Positions 53,790 to 61,766 of a DNA stretch of 64,000 bases are shown one piece after another. The DNA is taken from NCBI RefSeq assembly GCF_016907435.1, contig NZ_JAFBBZ010000001.1, positions 2,294,001 to 2,358,000 on the forward strand, in the 5' to 3' direction. Source of the stretch: Nocardioides salarius (GTDB lineage: Bacteria > Actinomycetota > Actinomycetes > Propionibacteriales > Nocardioidaceae). The position numbers and the translations under genes are program-made. Every line of letters begins with the position of its first letter. The stretch's first letter is position 1. The notes beneath the pieces were generated by a model, which did no database searches, had not been told where the DNA came from, and saw only the letters and a program-made list of their open reading frames with translations.

Positions 53790-54755
53790 ATGAGCGAGGA
53801 CCTGAAGCCGACGTACGTCGAGGCCGGCGGCTTCGACCGCGACATGAACTACGTGCCCGACCGCATCACGCAGGGCGCGCGGCGCCCCGAGCACGGTCCG
53901 GTCGAGGGTGAGCTGTGGCCGGCCGAGCCGGGCCGCTACCGCCTGGTCGCGGCGAAGGCCTGCCCCTGGGCCAACCGCTCGATCATCGTGCGCGGCCTCC
54001 TCGGGCTCGAGGACGTCATCTCGCTGGGCACGCCGGGCCCCACCCACGACAAGCGGTCGTGGACCTTCGACCTCGACCCCGGGGGCAAGGACCCGGTGCT
54101 GGGCATCGAGCGGCTGCAGGAGGCCTACTTCGCGCGCTTCCCCGACTACCCGCGAGGCATCACGGTGCCGGCGATGGTCGAGGTCGAGTCCGGCAAGCTG
54201 GTCACCAACGACTTCCCCTGGATCACGCACGACCTGTTCTTCGAGTGGCGCGAGCACCACCGCCCCGACGCGCCCGACCTCTGGCCCGCCGAGAGCCGGG
54301 AGGAGATGGAGCAGGTGATGAAGCGGATCTTCACCGAGGTCAACAACGGTGTCTACCGCTGCGGCTTCGCCGGCGACCAGGAGTCCTACGAGTCGGCCTA
54401 CGACCGGCTCTTCGACGCCCTCGACTGGCTGGAGGGGCGCCTCGGCGAGCGGCGCTACCTGATGGGCGACGCGATCACCGAGGCCGACGTACGGCTCTTC
54501 ACCACGCTGGTGCGCTTCGACGCGGTCTACCACGGCCACTTCAAGTGCAACCGCAACAAGCTCACCGAGATGCCGAACCTGTGGGGCTACGCGCGCGACC
54601 TCTACTCCATCCCGGAGTTCGGCGACACCATCGACTTCGAGCAGATCAAGGCGCACTACTACGTGGTGCACAGCGACATCAACCCCACCGGCATCGTGCC
54701 CAAGGGCCCCGACGAGTCGCTCTGGCGCACCCCGCACGACCGCGACCGGCTCTGA
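53790..54755 (+). CDS. Glutathionyl-hydroquinone-reductase-like GST (Xi class)
   Basis: 321 residues. The thioredoxin-like N-half carries KACPWANRSIIVRGLLGLE with C58 of the CPWA motif; the helical C-half has WLEGRLGERRYLMGDAITEADVRLFTTLVRFDAVYHGHFKCN, the family-specific region. Xi-class enzymes reduce glutathionyl-hydroquinones with a second thiol. Actinobacteria make mycothiol instead of glutathione, so the natural thiol is probably mycothiol; that is inference. A TetR gene with a strong operator lies directly downstream. Confidence 0.88.
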   Translation: MSEDLKPTYVEAGGFDRDMNYVPDRITQGARRPEHGPVEGELWPAEPGRYRLVAAKACPWANRSIIVRGLLGLEDVISLGTPGPTHDKRSWTFDLDPGGKDPVLGIERLQEAYFARFPDYPRGITVPAMVEVESGKLVTNDFPWITHDLFFEWREHHRPDAPDLWPAESREEMEQVMKRIFTEVNNGVYRCGFAGDQESYESAYDRLFDALDWLEGRLGERRYLMGDAITEADVRLFTTLVRFDAVYHGHFKCNRNKLTEMPNLWGYARDLYSIPEFGDTIDFEQIKAHYYVVHSDINPTGIVPKGPDESLWRTPHDRDRL

Positions 54756-54791
54756 GCGCCAGCCGCTCCCAGACAGCCCCCCCCTCGTCGA

Positions 54792-54843
54792 TTCGTCGAT
54801 CGGTTGACCAACGGCCGGTGTCGTTGATCAACCGGTCGACGAA
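54792..54843. promoter_or_regulatory. Twin TetR operator
   Basis: TTCGTCGATCGGTTGA (54792-54807) and TCAACCGGTCGACGAA (54828-54843) form a 16-base inverted repeat with one mismatch. Within it GTTGACCAAC (54803-54812) and GTTGATCAAC (54823-54832) are two near-identical dyads exactly 20 bases apart, i.e. about two helical turns, as expected for two repressor dimers on one face. Confidence 0.75.
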
Positions 54844-54858
54844 CGGGGAGGGCGGTGT

Positions 54859-55482
54859 GTGTCGGGCGAGGCGGCCTGTGGAGGAGCGCTCGCGTCGGTC
54901 GGCGCGGGGTGGTCGACTCCTGGCATGCGCCCCCTCGCCGAGTTCAGCCGCACCTCCGACGTCCTGGACGCGATCAACGCCCTGGTCGTCGAGGGCGGGT
55001 TGCACGGCCCCAGCCAGCGCCAGATCGCGGCGGTGGTGCGGATCAGCCCGGGCACCCTGATGCACGAGTACGGCAACCGGTCCGAGATGCTGCGCCGCGC
55101 CTGCGTGCAGGCGGCCCGGGACCGCGTGCGGATCTGGAACCGGCGCTGGTCCGATCGCTGGCACCTCGCGGTGCCGGAGCGGCGAGGACCGGCGCTGCTC
55201 CTGCCCGACCACGAGCAGGACCTCTCGCACGAGCGGCAGTGGGCGGCCTGGCGCGAGCTGTCCCGGGGTGACGTGGCCATGCTCCCCGGCATGGGCGTGG
55301 CCCTCCAGGGCGAGCGGCGCGCGGTGGAGTGGGCCCGCGAGCAGCTCGGCCGTGAGCGCGACGAGCTGGCCACCGACGCGTTGCTGGCGCTGGTGACCGG
55401 CGTGATCACCAGGATGGTCGACACGGAGGACCCGTGGACGCTGGAGCACGCCTCGCGGGTGCTCGAGTCGGCGTGGTCCTAG
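54859..55482 (+). CDS. TetR family regulator
   Basis: 207 residues from GTG 54859, which has GGGGAGGG 6 bases upstream; ATG 54925 would also fit the helix-turn-helix start. HTH region about 33-75 (LDAINALVVEGGLHGPSQRQIAAVVRISPGTLMHEYGNRSEML), then a helical C-terminal domain. It follows the GST gene and precedes a convergent SRPBCC gene. The twin dyad just upstream suggests autoregulation and perhaps control of the GST gene. The ligand is unknown. Confidence 0.82.
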   Translation: MSGEAACGGALASVGAGWSTPGMRPLAEFSRTSDVLDAINALVVEGGLHGPSQRQIAAVVRISPGTLMHEYGNRSEMLRRACVQAARDRVRIWNRRWSDRWHLAVPERRGPALLLPDHEQDLSHERQWAAWRELSRGDVAMLPGMGVALQGERRAVEWAREQLGRERDELATDALLALVTGVITRMVDTEDPWTLEHASRVLESAWS

Positions 55483-55536
55483 GCGGAGCGGGCCGTCAGT
55501 CGGCGCGCTCGACCTTGGTGCCCGTGCGGATCGACA

Positions 55537-55989
55537 TCAACGCACCCCTGCGTCCGCCTCGGCGGCGTCCTTGAGCTTGGGCAGGGTCGCCTCGATGGCG
55601 GTCTGGGTCCGCTTCGCGAAGAGCGCCCGGAAGACCGCGCGCACCGGGGCGGGGTAGCGGGTGATGTCCCAGGTCTCGGTGACGCGGGTGCCGCCGTCGC
55701 CGGTCGGCTCCAGCTCGTAGCGCCACCGGTGCAGCCCCTTGTGCCGCCACGCGATCAGCCGGTCCTCGTCGTACTCGACGACCTTGTTGGTGATCTTGTA
55801 GGGCGCGCCCTGCTTCATCGACATCCCGAACTCCGAGCCGAGCACCAGCCGGTCGGGGCCCGAGACCGTGCCCTGCACGGTGCCCGAGCCGTCGATGCGG
55901 GGGTGCTGGCGCGGGTCGCTGAGGATCGCGAACACGGTGGCCGGAGGAGCCAGCACGGTCAGGGAGGTGTGCACCGGTGAGGTCGACAT
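55537..55989 (-). CDS. SRPBCC family protein
   Basis: 150 residues. PPATVFAILSDPRQHPRIDGSG begins the fold and GGTRVTETWDITRYPAPVRAVF closes it; the middle has YKITNKVVEYDEDRLIAWRHKG. It is of the polyketide-cyclase-like type seen in actinobacteria. The product is a cytoplasmic hydrophobic-ligand carrier of unknown role. A TACCGT box 6 bases before the ATG supports the start. It is convergent with the TetR gene and divergent from the 2-oxoacid dehydrogenase operon. Confidence 0.85.
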   Translation of the reverse strand: MSTSPVHTSLTVLAPPATVFAILSDPRQHPRIDGSGTVQGTVSGPDRLVLGSEFGMSMKQGAPYKITNKVVEYDEDRLIAWRHKGLHRWRYELEPTGDGGTRVTETWDITRYPAPVRAVFRALFAKRTQTAIEATLPKLKDAAEADAGVR

Positions 55990-55995
55990 GCCTCG

Positions 55996-56001
55996 ACGGT
56001 A
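55996..56001 (-). promoter_or_regulatory. -10 box TACCGT of a leaderless promoter
   Basis: On the minus strand TACCGT is followed by 6 bases and ATG 55989. Confidence 0.6.
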
Positions 56002-56032
56002 GCGGGCACGGCCGATCCGGGTGGGTGGGTGA

Positions 56033-56063
56033 TTGGCGAGCGCGCCGACCGGTTCGGTAGGTT
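56033..56063 (+). promoter_or_regulatory. Candidate promoter of the 2-oxoacid dehydrogenase operon
   Basis: TTGGCG (56033-56038) and TAGGTT (56058-56063) are 19 bases apart, leaving a leader of about 125 bases before GTG 56194. The leader has no recognisable riboswitch. Confidence 0.45.
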
Positions 56064-56193
56064 GGCGCTACTCGTGTGGTCCGGGTCACAGACCCCTGGC
56101 ACGATGGCGCACCACCCCGCGCCGAGCCAGGCCCGGACCGCGTGCGGCCCGCGGAGACCCCGCTCGGCCCGTGACTCGAATGGAGCGTGCCCC

Positions 56194-57372
56194 GTGCCTG
56201 ATCCCGCCACCGAACGCGGCCAGAACCGCGACGGATTCGGCCCCGACCTCGCCGAGGTGTTCGGCCCCTCGCAGAACGACGGCGGCCCCGAGCTGGTGCA
56301 GCTGCTGACGCCCGAGGGCGAGCGGGTGCACCACCCCGAGTTCGACATGGACTTCAGCGCCGAGCAGCTGCGCGGCTTCTACCGCGACATGGTCCTCACC
56401 CGGCGCATCGACACCGAGGCGACCGCCCTGCAGCGCCACGGCGAGCTCGGCATCTGGGCCCAGCTGCTGGGCCAGGAGGCGGCCCAGATCGGCGCCGGCC
56501 GCGCGCTGCGCCCGCAGGACTACGTCTTCCCGACCTACCGCGAGCACGGCGTGGCCTACTGCAAGGGCATCGACCCGCTGAGCCTGCTGGGCCTCTTCCG
56601 CGGCATCGACCACGGCAACTGGGACCCCGCCGAGTTCAACTTCGGCCTCTACACGATCGTCATCGGCGCCCAGACCCTGCACGCCACCGGCTACGCCATG
56701 GGCATGCAGCGCGACGGCGTCGTCGGCACCGGCGACCCCGAGCGCGACGCGGCGGTCGTGGCGCACTTCGGCGACGGCGCCTCGAGCCAGGGCGACGTCA
56801 ACGAGGCCTTCATCTTCGCCGCCTCCTACAACGCGCCGGTCGTCTTCTTCTGCCAGAACAACCAGTGGGCGATCTCCGAGCCCATCGAGCGCCAGACCCG
56901 CATCCCGCTCTACCAGCGCGCGCTGGGCTTCGGCTTCCCGGGCGTGCGCGTCGACGGCAACGACGTGATGGCGACGTACGCCGTGACCCAGGCGGCGCTG
57001 CAGCGCGCCCGCGACGGCCAGGGCCCCACCTTCGTGGAGGCCTACACCTACCGGATGGGCGCGCACACCACCACCGACGACCCCACCCGCTACCGCCTCA
57101 GCGACGACGTCGAGAGCTGGAAGCTCAAGGACCCGATCGCGCGCGTGGAGGCCTACCTGCGCCGCAACGGCCTGATCGACACCGAGTTCGTCGACGACCT
57201 CAAGAAGGAGGCCGACGACCTCGGCGCCCACCTGCGCGAGGGCTGCAAGTCGATGCCGGACCCCAAGGCCATGCAGATGTTCGACCACGTGTACGCCGAC
57301 ATGCCCGAGGAGCTGGTCGCCCAGCGCGACGGCTTCGCGGCGTACCTCGAGACCTTCGAGGAGGCCCGCTGA
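56194..57372 (+). CDS. 2-oxoacid dehydrogenase E1 alpha subunit
   Basis: 392 residues from GTG 56194, with GGAG 8 bases upstream; an upstream in-frame start at 56029 has no ribosome site and overlaps the promoter. The TPP-binding motif is GDGASSQGDVNEAF...NAPVVFFCQNN, with HTTTDDPTRYR later. E1 alpha and beta together decarboxylate a 2-oxoacid with thiamine diphosphate. The split E1alpha/E1beta type in actinobacteria is usually the branched-chain enzyme (Bkd), although older annotations call it PdhA. It is followed by E1 beta and E2 genes. The start is supported by the ribosome site. Confidence 0.9.
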   Translation: MPDPATERGQNRDGFGPDLAEVFGPSQNDGGPELVQLLTPEGERVHHPEFDMDFSAEQLRGFYRDMVLTRRIDTEATALQRHGELGIWAQLLGQEAAQIGAGRALRPQDYVFPTYREHGVAYCKGIDPLSLLGLFRGIDHGNWDPAEFNFGLYTIVIGAQTLHATGYAMGMQRDGVVGTGDPERDAAVVAHFGDGASSQGDVNEAFIFAASYNAPVVFFCQNNQWAISEPIERQTRIPLYQRALGFGFPGVRVDGNDVMATYAVTQAALQRARDGQGPTFVEAYTYRMGAHTTTDDPTRYRLSDDVESWKLKDPIARVEAYLRRNGLIDTEFVDDLKKEADDLGAHLREGCKSMPDPKAMQMFDHVYADMPEELVAQRDGFAAYLETFEEAR

Positions 57373-58361
57373 TGTCCGCCAGCACGCAGAGGATCACCCT
57401 GGCCAAGGGGCTCAACATGGGCCTGCGCAAGGCCATGGAGGACGACCCCAAGGTCCTGGTCATGGGTGAGGACGTCGGCAAGCTCGGCGGCGTCTTCCGG
57501 ATCACCGACGGTCTGCAGAAGGACTTCGGCGAGGACCGCGTCATCGACTCGCCGCTGGCCGAGTCGGGCATCGTGGGCACGGCGGTCGGTCTCGCGCTGC
57601 GCGGCTACCGCCCCGTGGTGGAGATCCAGTTCGACGGCTTCGTCTACCCCGCCTACGACCAGATCGTGTGCCAGGTCGCGAAGATGCACTACCGCTCCAA
57701 GGCCCGCTCGCCGATGCCGATGGTCATCCGGATCCCCTTCGGTGGCGGCATCGGCGCGGTCGAGCACCACAGCGAGTCGCCCGAGGCGCAGTTCGCGCAC
57801 ACCCCGGGCCTCAAGGTCGTGGCCTGCTCCAACCCCGTCGACGGCTACTGGATGATGCAGCAGGCCATCGCCTCCGACGACCCGGTCATCTTCCTGGAGC
57901 CCAAGCGGCAGTACCACGCCGAGAAGGCCGAGCTCGACGAGACCGCGACCCCCGAGCCGCTCTTCACCTCCCGCGTCGTACGCCGCGGCGAGGACGTCAC
58001 CGTGCTCGCCTACGGGCCGACCGTGAAGACGGCGATGTCGGCGGCCGAGGCTGCCGCCACCGAGGGCCGCTCGCTCGAGGTCATCGACCTGCGCACCCTC
58101 TCGCCGCTCGACATGGGACCGGTCTACGAGTCGGTGCGCCGCACCGGCCGCGCCGTGATCACCCACGAGGCGCACGTCAACCTCGGCATCGGCGCCGAGG
58201 TCGCGGCCCGGGTCACCGAGGAGTGCTTCTACTCGCTGGAGTCGCCGGTGCTGCGCGTGGGCGGCTTCGACACGCCGTACCCCGCGTCGCGCATCGAGGA
58301 GGACTTCCTCCCCGACCTCGACCGGGTGCTCGACGCCGTCGACCGCACCCTGGCCTACTGA
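57372..58361 (+). CDS. 2-oxoacid dehydrogenase E1 beta subunit
   Basis: 329 residues. The start codon shares its A with the E1 alpha stop (TGATG). It carries the family motifs VLVMGEDVGKLGGVFRITDGL, PLAESGIVGTAVGLALRGYRPV and GGGIGAVEHHSESPEAQF, then the C-terminal transketolase-like domain with VVRRGEDVTVLAYG. With E1 alpha it forms a heterotetramer that decarboxylates a 2-oxoacid, probably branched-chain. No E3 gene follows, so the dehydrogenase is encoded elsewhere. Confidence 0.91.
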   Translation: MSASTQRITLAKGLNMGLRKAMEDDPKVLVMGEDVGKLGGVFRITDGLQKDFGEDRVIDSPLAESGIVGTAVGLALRGYRPVVEIQFDGFVYPAYDQIVCQVAKMHYRSKARSPMPMVIRIPFGGGIGAVEHHSESPEAQFAHTPGLKVVACSNPVDGYWMMQQAIASDDPVIFLEPKRQYHAEKAELDETATPEPLFTSRVVRRGEDVTVLAYGPTVKTAMSAAEAAATEGRSLEVIDLRTLSPLDMGPVYESVRRTGRAVITHEAHVNLGIGAEVAARVTEECFYSLESPVLRVGGFDTPYPASRIEEDFLPDLDRVLDAVDRTLAY

Positions 58362-58382
58362 GAGCCTCGAAGGAGCACGCGC

Positions 58383-59843
58383 ATGCCTGAGTTCAAGCTG
58401 CCCGACGTGGGCGAGGGCCTCACCGAGGCCGAGATCGTGACCTGGAAGGTCAAGGTCGGCGACGTCATCGAGATCAACGACGTGGTCGTCGAGATCGAGA
58501 CCGCGAAGTCGCTGGTCGAGCTGCCCTCGCCGTACGCCGGCGAGGTCACCGCCCTGCTCGTCCCCGAGGGCGAGACCGTGCCCGTGGGCACCCCGATCAT
58601 CCGCGTGGGTGAGCCGGAGGTTGAGGAGGTTGCGCAGCAACCGTCTCGAAAATCCGGCGCCAGCTCGGGCACGCCGGCCCCCGAGATGGAGATCGACCTC
58701 TCCAACCCCGCCGCCAGCGGCGGCGGCGAGGGCGAGAGCCTGGTGGGTCGCAACAAGGCCGACCGCGGCCCCACCCGCCGGGCGCGGCACGGCGCCGGCG
58801 CGGCCGCCGCCAACCGCCAGGCCCAGGCCGCCTTCGAGCCGGGTGCGGCGCCGCCCGTCGAGGAGGAGACCGACGAGGAGCCCGTCCCCGCCCGTTCGGT
58901 GGTCGACCGCTCGCTGGTCGAGGAGGTTGCGCAGCAACCGTCTCGAGACCAAGCGTCCACCCGCGCGCTGGCCAAGCCCCCCGTGCGCAAGCTCGCCAAG
59001 GACCTCGGCGTCGACCTGAGCACCCTGACCGGCTCGGGCCCCCAGGGCTCGATCACCCGCGACGACGTCCAGGCCGCGACCACGCAGGCTGAGGAGGTCG
59101 CGCCCCGACCGTCGCGAAGCCACCAGTCGACCACTGGCGAGCGCGAGACCCGCGAGCCCGTCAAGGGCGTGCGCAAGATGATGGCGCAGGCGATGAGCCA
59201 GTCGGCCTTCACCAGCCCGCACGTCACCGAGTGGGTCACCGTCGACGTCACCGCGACCATGCAGCTCGTCGAGCGGCTCAAGGCGCGGCGCGAGCTGCGT
59301 GAGGTCAAGGTCAGCCCGCTGCTGGTCCTGGCCCGGGCGGTGCTGCTGGCGATGCGGCGTACGCCGGAGATCAACTCGTTCTGGGACGACGCCGCCCAGG
59401 AGGTCGTCTACAAGCACTACGTGAACCTCGGGATCGCCGCGGCGACCCCCCGCGGCCTGGTGGTGCCCAACGTCAAGGACGCCGACAGCCTCTCGCTGGT
59501 CGAGCTGGCGACCGAGCTCGGCGAGCTGACGGCCACCGCCCGCCAGGGCAGGACCCAGCCCGCCGACATGGCCGAGGGCACCTTCACGATCACCAACGTC
59601 GGCGTCTTCGGCGTCGACGCGGGCACGCCCATCATCAACCCGGGCGAGTCGGCGATCCTGTGCTTCGGCGCCATCAACAAGCGGCCCTGGGTCGACGAGA
59701 CCACCGGCGAGATCGTCGCCCGCGACGTCACCACGCTGGCGCTCTCCTTCGACCACCGCCACATCGACGGCGAGAAGGGCTCGCGTTTCCTGGCCGACGT
59801 CGCCGGGCTGCTGCAGGATCCCGCCTCCGCGCTGCTCTTCTGA
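58383..59843 (+). CDS. 2-oxoacid dehydrogenase E2, lipoamide acyltransferase
   Basis: 486 residues. Lipoyl domain about 1-75 with K42 in ETAKSLVE as the lipoylated lysine; peripheral subunit-binding domain about 196-233 (RKLAKDLGVDLSTLTGSGPQGSI); catalytic domain about 255-486 with HRHIDG (H458, D462) as the active-site motif. It transfers the acyl group from E1 to CoA. Three copies of a palindromic repeat read as (V/L)EEVAQQPSR-like peptides and lie at the linkers after the lipoyl domain, before the binding domain and after it. Nothing is disrupted, so the enzyme should be functional. Confidence 0.9.
   Translation: MPEFKLPDVGEGLTEAEIVTWKVKVGDVIEINDVVVEIETAKSLVELPSPYAGEVTALLVPEGETVPVGTPIIRVGEPEVEEVAQQPSRKSGASSGTPAPEMEIDLSNPAASGGGEGESLVGRNKADRGPTRRARHGAGAAAANRQAQAAFEPGAAPPVEEETDEEPVPARSVVDRSLVEEVAQQPSRDQASTRALAKPPVRKLAKDLGVDLSTLTGSGPQGSITRDDVQAATTQAEEVAPRPSRSHQSTTGERETREPVKGVRKMMAQAMSQSAFTSPHVTEWVTVDVTATMQLVERLKARRELREVKVSPLLVLARAVLLAMRRTPEINSFWDDAAQEVVYKHYVNLGIAAATPRGLVVPNVKDADSLSLVELATELGELTATARQGRTQPADMAEGTFTITNVGVFGVDAGTPIINPGESAILCFGAINKRPWVDETTGEIVARDVTTLALSFDHRHIDGEKGSRFLADVAGLLQDPASALLF
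58614..58657. repeat. In-frame palindromic repeat, copy 1 (after lipoyl domain)
   Basis: The inner stem is GGTTGC-GCA-GCAACC and the outer pairs CCGGA (58614-58618) with TCCGG (58653-58657). The 27 bases at 58623-58649 are identical in copy 2. Reads as EVEEVAQQPSRKS in the E2 frame. Confidence 0.8.
58916..58950. repeat. In-frame palindromic repeat, copy 2 (before the subunit-binding domain)
   Basis: GGTCGAG at 58916-58922 and CTCGAGACC at its end pair outside the same GGTTGC-GCA-GCAACC inner stem; a T and an A flank the outer pair, extending it to TGGTC/GACCA. Reads as LVEEVAQQPSRDQ in the E2 frame. Confidence 0.82.
59087..59121. repeat. In-frame palindromic repeat, copy 3 (after the subunit-binding domain)
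   Basis: The outer pair is GGCT/AGCC and the inner stem GGTCG/CGACC. Both stems differ from copies 1-2 at several bases, yet each change is matched on the other side. Reads as AEEVAPRPSRSHQ in the E2 frame. Confidence 0.72.
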
Positions 59844-59864
59844 GGGCAGGGCCCAGGGGTCGGC

Positions 59865-60323
59865 TCAGGGGCAGCCGCCGGGCAGGGTGAACCGGACGAC
59901 GTCGTTGCCCTCGGAGGGCTCGCTGAGGGTGACGACGATCTTCCGGTAGGTCTGCACGCCCTTTTTGGTGCAGCTGCGCAGCCGCTTCATCCTCACCTCG
60001 GCACCCCGCTTCTCCGGGGGCGGGCAGGAGGCGCAGTCGCTCACGAACGTGCCGGCGGCGGTCGTCGTGGCGCTGCCCCAGTCGCTCCACCGCAGCCGCT
60101 TGAGGTACTGCCCTGCGTTGGCGCTGAGGAAGATCCGTCGGGGCTTGACGCGCTGCTGGGCGAACATGTCGAAGTAGACGGTCTTGAGGGTGTCGGCCTC
60201 GTCGCTCGCGGCGGTGGCGGGAGCGACGTGGGCCGACGACGGCGCCGGGGCGGCCAGGAGCAGCAGGGCGACGGCCACGAGGGAGGCCAGGAGCCGGCCG
60301 CGGAGGGCGCGAGTAGTGGTCAT
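59865..60323 (-). CDS. Secreted protein of unknown function
   Basis: 152 residues. A Sec signal peptide at about 1-32 (ALRGRLLASLVAVALLLLAAPAPSSAHV) is followed by a small domain with a CASCPPPEKR motif and a further CTKKG and C-terminal GGCP, four cysteines in all. Probably two disulfides in the exported protein. No family was recognised. A TAGCGT box 7 bases before the ATG supports the start. It is divergent from the signal peptidase gene, 115 bases away. Confidence 0.78.
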   Translation of the reverse strand: MTTTRALRGRLLASLVAVALLLLAAPAPSSAHVAPATAASDEADTLKTVYFDMFAQQRVKPRRIFLSANAGQYLKRLRWSDWGSATTTAAGTFVSDCASCPPPEKRGAEVRMKRLRSCTKKGVQTYRKIVVTLSEPSEGNDVVRFTLPGGCP

Positions 60324-60330
60324 CCGGCTG

Positions 60331-60336
60331 ACGCTA
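60331..60336 (-). promoter_or_regulatory. -10 box TAGCGT of a leaderless promoter
   Basis: On the minus strand TAGCGT is followed by 7 bases and ATG 60323. Confidence 0.6.
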
Positions 60337-60438
60337 GGGCCGCGGGCACCCCCGTGGATTGGCCGAAGAGCCACAGGCGCATGGTCGGTTGTGACTAGCC
60401 GGACCCCAGCACGCCGGTCATCGTGGGATGATCGGCCC

Positions 60439-60924
60439 ATGGCTGTGCCGCGACTGGCCGCATCGCTGCTCAGCCTCTGCTCGTGGGTCGTGCTGGGCAT
60501 CGCGGTGGCGGTGGTCGGAGCCGCGGTGGTCGTCCCTGGGCTGTCCGGCTCCACCCCGATGACGGTGCTGACCGGTTCGATGGGACCCACCTACCCGTCC
60601 GGGACGCTGGTGGTGGTCAGGCCGGTGTCCGCCGAGGAGATCGGCATCGGCACGCCGATCACCTACCAGCCGCGCTCGGGCGAGCCGACGATGGTGACCC
60701 ACCGCGTGGTCGGCATGGGGCACGACGCTGACGGAGAACGCGTGTTCACCACCCAGGGCGACGCCAACGAGGCGCCCGACCGCGAGCAGGTGCGGGCCGG
60801 CCAGGTGCGGGGTGAGGTCTGGTACGCCGTGGGCCCGGGTGGTCGCCGCGTGCTGCTTCGCGTACGCCGTCGCCCTGCTCCCGCGCAGCTGGCGTCGACG
60901 CCCCCGGCGCGGCGGGCCGGCTAG
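60439..60924 (+). CDS. Signal peptidase I, ER/archaeal type (S26B)
   Basis: 161 residues. A membrane segment at about 10-33 precedes the S26 signature TGSMGPTYPSGTLVVV with nucleophile S47; the second catalytic residue is H88 in VTHRVVG, as in the eukaryotic/archaeal and Bacillus SipW enzymes, not the lysine of usual bacterial LepB. The C-terminus is basic. SipW-like enzymes process particular substrates such as TasA, but no TasA-like gene is adjacent. It is the only peptidase-like gene here; a standard LepB is expected elsewhere. Confidence 0.87.
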   Translation: MAVPRLAASLLSLCSWVVLGIAVAVVGAAVVVPGLSGSTPMTVLTGSMGPTYPSGTLVVVRPVSAEEIGIGTPITYQPRSGEPTMVTHRVVGMGHDADGERVFTTQGDANEAPDREQVRAGQVRGEVWYAVGPGGRRVLLRVRRRPAPAQLASTPPARRAG

Positions 60925-61730
60925 CCCGGTGTCGACACGCGGCTGACCTGCCACCCCACCGGCACCTCCGGGTGCAGCACCGCGTCGGTGCCGCCGTCGA
61001 CGTAGAGCACCGACCCGACGACCAGCGAGGCCGCGTCGGAGAGCAGGAAGCCGATGGTGGCGGCGACCTCCTCGGGGCGGCCGGGGCGGCCGATCGCGGT
61101 GGGGTAGGAGTCGGCGAAGGCGCCGAGCTCGGGGTCGGCGCGCAGGCGGTCGGTCATCGGGGTGGCGACCAGGCCGGGCGCGACGGCGTTGACGCGGATG
61201 CCCGCACCGGCCCAGTCGGCGCCGACACCCTCCTGGCGCGCCCACCACGCCAGCGCCGCCTTGGTGGCGGGGTAGACCTGCACCGCCTGGGTCGAGGCCG
61301 CGGCGGCGCGGGCGGCGTCCTCGTCGCCGGCGAGGCAGAGGTCGGCCACGTCGCCTGCCCATCCGGGCTGGCAGGTGATCGAGTTCGACGCGAGCAGCAC
61401 CACGCCGGCACCCTGCGCGGCCGCGAGCTCGGCGCGCAGCCCGTGCACCAGCGCGAGCGCCCCGAAGTAGTTCACCGAGACCACCAGCGCCGGGTCGACG
61501 CCGGTCAGCCCGGCCACCCCGGCGCAGGGCACCACGCCGTGCACGACGTCGACCAGTCCCCGCACCGCCTGCACCGCCGTCGATCGTCCCGCCACGCTCG
61601 ACAGGTCGGCGACCACGTCGGCGTCGCGCAGGTCGACGCCGACCACCCGGTCGCCCCGCTCGCGCAGCAGGGCGGCGGTGGCCGCACCGATCCCGGAGGC
61701 GGCGCCGGAGACGACGTACGTGCGATCCAT
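60921..61730 (-). CDS. Short-chain dehydrogenase/reductase
   Basis: 269 residues. TGxxxGIG is present as SGAASGIG (about 8-15); ASNSITCQPGW gives the Ser region; YPATKAALAWWARQ has YxxxK; and an NAVAPGLVATPMT segment follows. It resembles 3-alpha-hydroxysteroid dehydrogenase/carbonyl reductase. The stop TAG shares a CTAG tetranucleotide with the stop of the convergent signal peptidase gene. A TACAGT box 6 bases before the ATG supports the start. The substrate is unknown. Confidence 0.88.
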   Translation of the reverse strand: MDRTYVVSGAASGIGAATAALLRERGDRVVGVDLRDADVVADLSSVAGRSTAVQAVRGLVDVVHGVVPCAGVAGLTGVDPALVVSVNYFGALALVHGLRAELAAAQGAGVVLLASNSITCQPGWAGDVADLCLAGDEDAARAAAASTQAVQVYPATKAALAWWARQEGVGADWAGAGIRVNAVAPGLVATPMTDRLRADPELGAFADSYPTAIGRPGRPEEVAATIGFLLSDAASLVVGSVLYVDGGTDAVLHPEVPVGWQVSRVSTPG

Positions 61731-61736
61731 CCCCGA

Positions 61737-61742
61737 ACTGTA
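61737..61742 (-). promoter_or_regulatory. -10 box TACAGT of a leaderless promoter
   Basis: On the minus strand TACAGT is followed by 6 bases and ATG 61730. Confidence 0.62.
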
Positions 61743-61766
61743 ACGCGTTCTACCCAGCGGGCAGGC

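Noticed and set aside
60921..60924. Overlapping stop codons (CTAG) of signal peptidase and SDR genes
   Set aside because: Convergent genes in compact genomes often meet this way; nothing further is implied.
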